From positions 1 through 14,651 of the forward strand of contig CAMLEM010000008.1 in NCBI GenBank assembly GCA_946479005.1: DNA of 14,651 nt. Direction: 5' to 3'. Below, in pieces: positions 13,523 to 14,651 of this stretch (positions within the stretch are counted from its first letter, which is position 1; each line of letters starts with the position of its first letter). This DNA comes from an uncultured Chitinophagaceae bacterium (lineage in GTDB: Bacteria > Bacteroidota > Bacteroidia > Chitinophagales > Chitinophagaceae). The position numbers and the translations under genes were made by a program. The notes under the pieces are model-generated. The model was not told the origin of the DNA, did no database searches, and saw only the letters and a program-made list of their open reading frames with translations.

Positions 13523-13543
13523 CGAAGGTAAACCCTATCTTTA
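13523..13543. promoter_or_regulatory. Divergent promoter gap with two near-consensus -7 elements
   Basis: The 29-nt gap between the two divergent genes holds TATCTTTA on the plus strand (13536-13543, 4 nt before ATG 13548) and TACCTTCG on the minus strand (13523-13530, 4 nt before the other ATG). Each matches TAnnTTTG at 5 of the 6 fixed positions. Such short spacing suggests nearly leaderless messages. Confidence 0.3.
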
Positions 13544-13547
13544 GCCT

Positions 13548-14435
13548 ATGATTTCAAAGAAGGCAAAAAATATTTTTTTCCTGCTGAATTTTATCGGTTT
13601 TTCAGCCGGTGCGCAAAGTTTTGAGTGGTGGCGCGATAACGTAGGATGGGATGGCACTACGCATTACTGGAAGTATATGACGATTAGCCCAAAATATTTT
13701 GGCCCCAACGCACTTTCGGTCCCCTCTATGAATAATGGGAATGCGGATACCATCATTTCTCTCGGCGCCTCCGCGGCCTTCCATTTTATGAAGGGGGATA
13801 AGACGCAGAATCTCGTTCTTTATGGGAACTACACAACAAAGAGCAACACCATCTCGGTCGATGCACAGTTCATTCCTCACGAACGATTCAATGTAAGCCA
13901 CGAACTGAAGACGGAAAGGAAGGTTTATTACCAGGATTATCATAAAAGATCCACGACCGGGGATGTGGTGGTAAATACCGTGTTCCAGGTTTTTCCGAAA
14001 TGGCGGGATAAACTGCAGCTGGCAATGCGTGTGGGAGTGAGAATGCCCTCGGGAGGCGCGTTGGGAGCGGCCCGTTATGCGGATGTTCCCGGTTACTGGA
14101 TAGATGCAGGAGCGGGAGTGCCCCTCGGGAAAACAGGATGGAAGTTCAACCAGATGCTGGGCTTTCTTGTGTGGCAGACGAACGAGGACGGTCTCCGGCA
14201 GAATGATGCATTTCTATTCGGAACAGGTGCTGAATACAACAGGAACGGGCTTCATATGCAGCTCTATGGAGCTGGTTATATTGGTTATAAGAACAATGGA
14301 GACAAGCCCGTCGTGATCCGCGCGAGCATTGAGACAAGGAAGAAGCAGGCTTCCCTGTTTCTTCGCCTGCAACAGGGGATTCACGATTTTGAATATTTTT
14401 CCACTGAGGCGGGGGCCCGCTTATTGTTCAAATGA
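13548..14435 (+). CDS. Exported protein of unknown function, probable outer-membrane beta-barrel
   Basis: Hypothetical protein of 295 residues. A signal peptide (MISKKAKNIFFLLNFIGFSAGA) ends near residue 22. The mature chain has alternating polar/hydrophobic strands rich in Tyr, Trp, Gly and Asn, with turns spaced as in beta-barrels: for example LVLYGNYTTKSNTISVDAQF, QLAMRVGVRMPSG, MQLYGAGYIGYKNNGD and the end strand EYFSTEAGARLLF. No plug, TonB box or enzyme motif is seen. I do not recognise the family. The gene diverges from the hydroxyacyl-CoA dehydrogenase with a 29-nt gap, and a second small gene follows 52 nt later. No Sus-type partner is visible. Confidence 0.78.
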   Translation: MISKKAKNIFFLLNFIGFSAGAQSFEWWRDNVGWDGTTHYWKYMTISPKYFGPNALSVPSMNNGNADTIISLGASAAFHFMKGDKTQNLVLYGNYTTKSNTISVDAQFIPHERFNVSHELKTERKVYYQDYHKRSTTGDVVVNTVFQVFPKWRDKLQLAMRVGVRMPSGGALGAARYADVPGYWIDAGAGVPLGKTGWKFNQMLGFLVWQTNEDGLRQNDAFLFGTGAEYNRNGLHMQLYGAGYIGYKNNGDKPVVIRASIETRKKQASLFLRLQQGIHDFEYFSTEAGARLLFK

Positions 14436-14487
14436 TGTGGATTAATACCACCGTAGTTTTCTTATCTTAAAGCAAAATTTTAGCCTG

Positions 14488-14651
14488 ATGGAGCCCAATC
14501 AACCAACAACGTCAACTGTAACCGCTGTCAACTATGCACCACAACCCGGTATGTTCGGGACAAAAGTCCCATCTTCCATCGCCTTCGTGGTGGGGATCCT
14601 TGTGTTTTTGCTGCCCTTCACCGAGATCCGGTGTGGTGGTACTAAGCTGAT
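14488..14651 (+). CDS. Start of a small membrane protein gene (cut by window edge)
   Basis: The first 54 codons are seen; the frame is open to the right edge. A polar, Thr/Pro-rich start (MEPNQPTTSTVTAV) leads into KVPSSIAFVVGILVFLLPF, a transmembrane helix at about 29-46, followed by TEIRCGGTKL. I recall proteins of this general form (a helix ending LPF, then a short Cys-containing segment) as uncharacterised in Chitinophagaceae; no function can be given. It follows the exported-protein gene by 52 nt on the same strand. Confidence 0.6.
   Translation, partial: MEPNQPTTSTVTAVNYAPQPGMFGTKVPSSIAFVVGILVFLLPFTEIRCGGTKL

Noticed and set aside
14436..14444. TGTGGATTA, an 8-of-9 DnaA box
   Set aside because: Isolated, in a short gap without an A/T-rich zone or other boxes; shows that single near-matches arise by chance.
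14437..14451. GTGG-ATTAATA-CCAC inverted repeat after the exported-protein gene
   Set aside because: Only four pairs and no T-run directly after it; too weak to call a terminator.

Overview
The window reads as a chromosomal core segment of a Bacteroidota bacterium, most likely of the Chitinophagaceae/Sphingobacteriales type. The evidence is a gliding-motility lipoprotein (GldH), a Bat-system BatD protein, a secreted protein with a carboxypeptidase-D-like regulatory domain, general lack of Shine-Dalgarno sequences, and repeated copies of the Bacteroidota -7 promoter motif TAnnTTTG a few bases before start codons. I see no insertion sequence, prophage, CRISPR array, tRNA or rRNA.

Layout, left to right. 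(1) The 5' part of dusB (tRNA-dihydrouridine synthase) runs leftward out of the window. It diverges from a three-gene rightward cluster: a CPBP membrane protease, cdsA (CDP-diacylglycerol synthase) and psd (phosphatidylserine decarboxylase), i.e. membrane phospholipid synthesis. (2) A YjjG-like HAD nucleotidase (leftward) meets psd stop-to-stop and diverges from a short-chain dehydrogenase. (3) A lone batD (rightward) overlaps by its last bases the end of a leftward cluster that reads yicC, gldH, histidine kinase, OmpR-type response regulator. This links the envelope/gliding lipoprotein to a two-component system by tight spacing. (4) The gap of about 300-360 bases between yicC and the divergent lpxD-like gene is the least ordinary part. 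It holds a very A/T-rich stretch, a perfect DnaA box with two weaker ones, two palindromes, and a textbook intrinsic terminator facing left with no annotated gene in front of it. It is a candidate replication origin and/or a small-RNA or attenuator locus. (5) Right of the lpxD-like gene, a leftward run reads 3-hydroxyacyl-CoA dehydrogenase, NAD-dependent epimerase/reductase, and a secreted carboxypeptidase-regulatory-domain protein broken by a one-base frameshift. (6) A rightward exported, probably beta-barrel protein of unknown function and the start of a small membrane protein gene close the window.

No clear new defence or biosynthetic system is visible. The points most worth checking are the yicC/lpxD intergenic region, the frameshifted secreted protein, and the gldH/two-component linkage. 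Function calls rest on motifs read by eye; no database search was possible.
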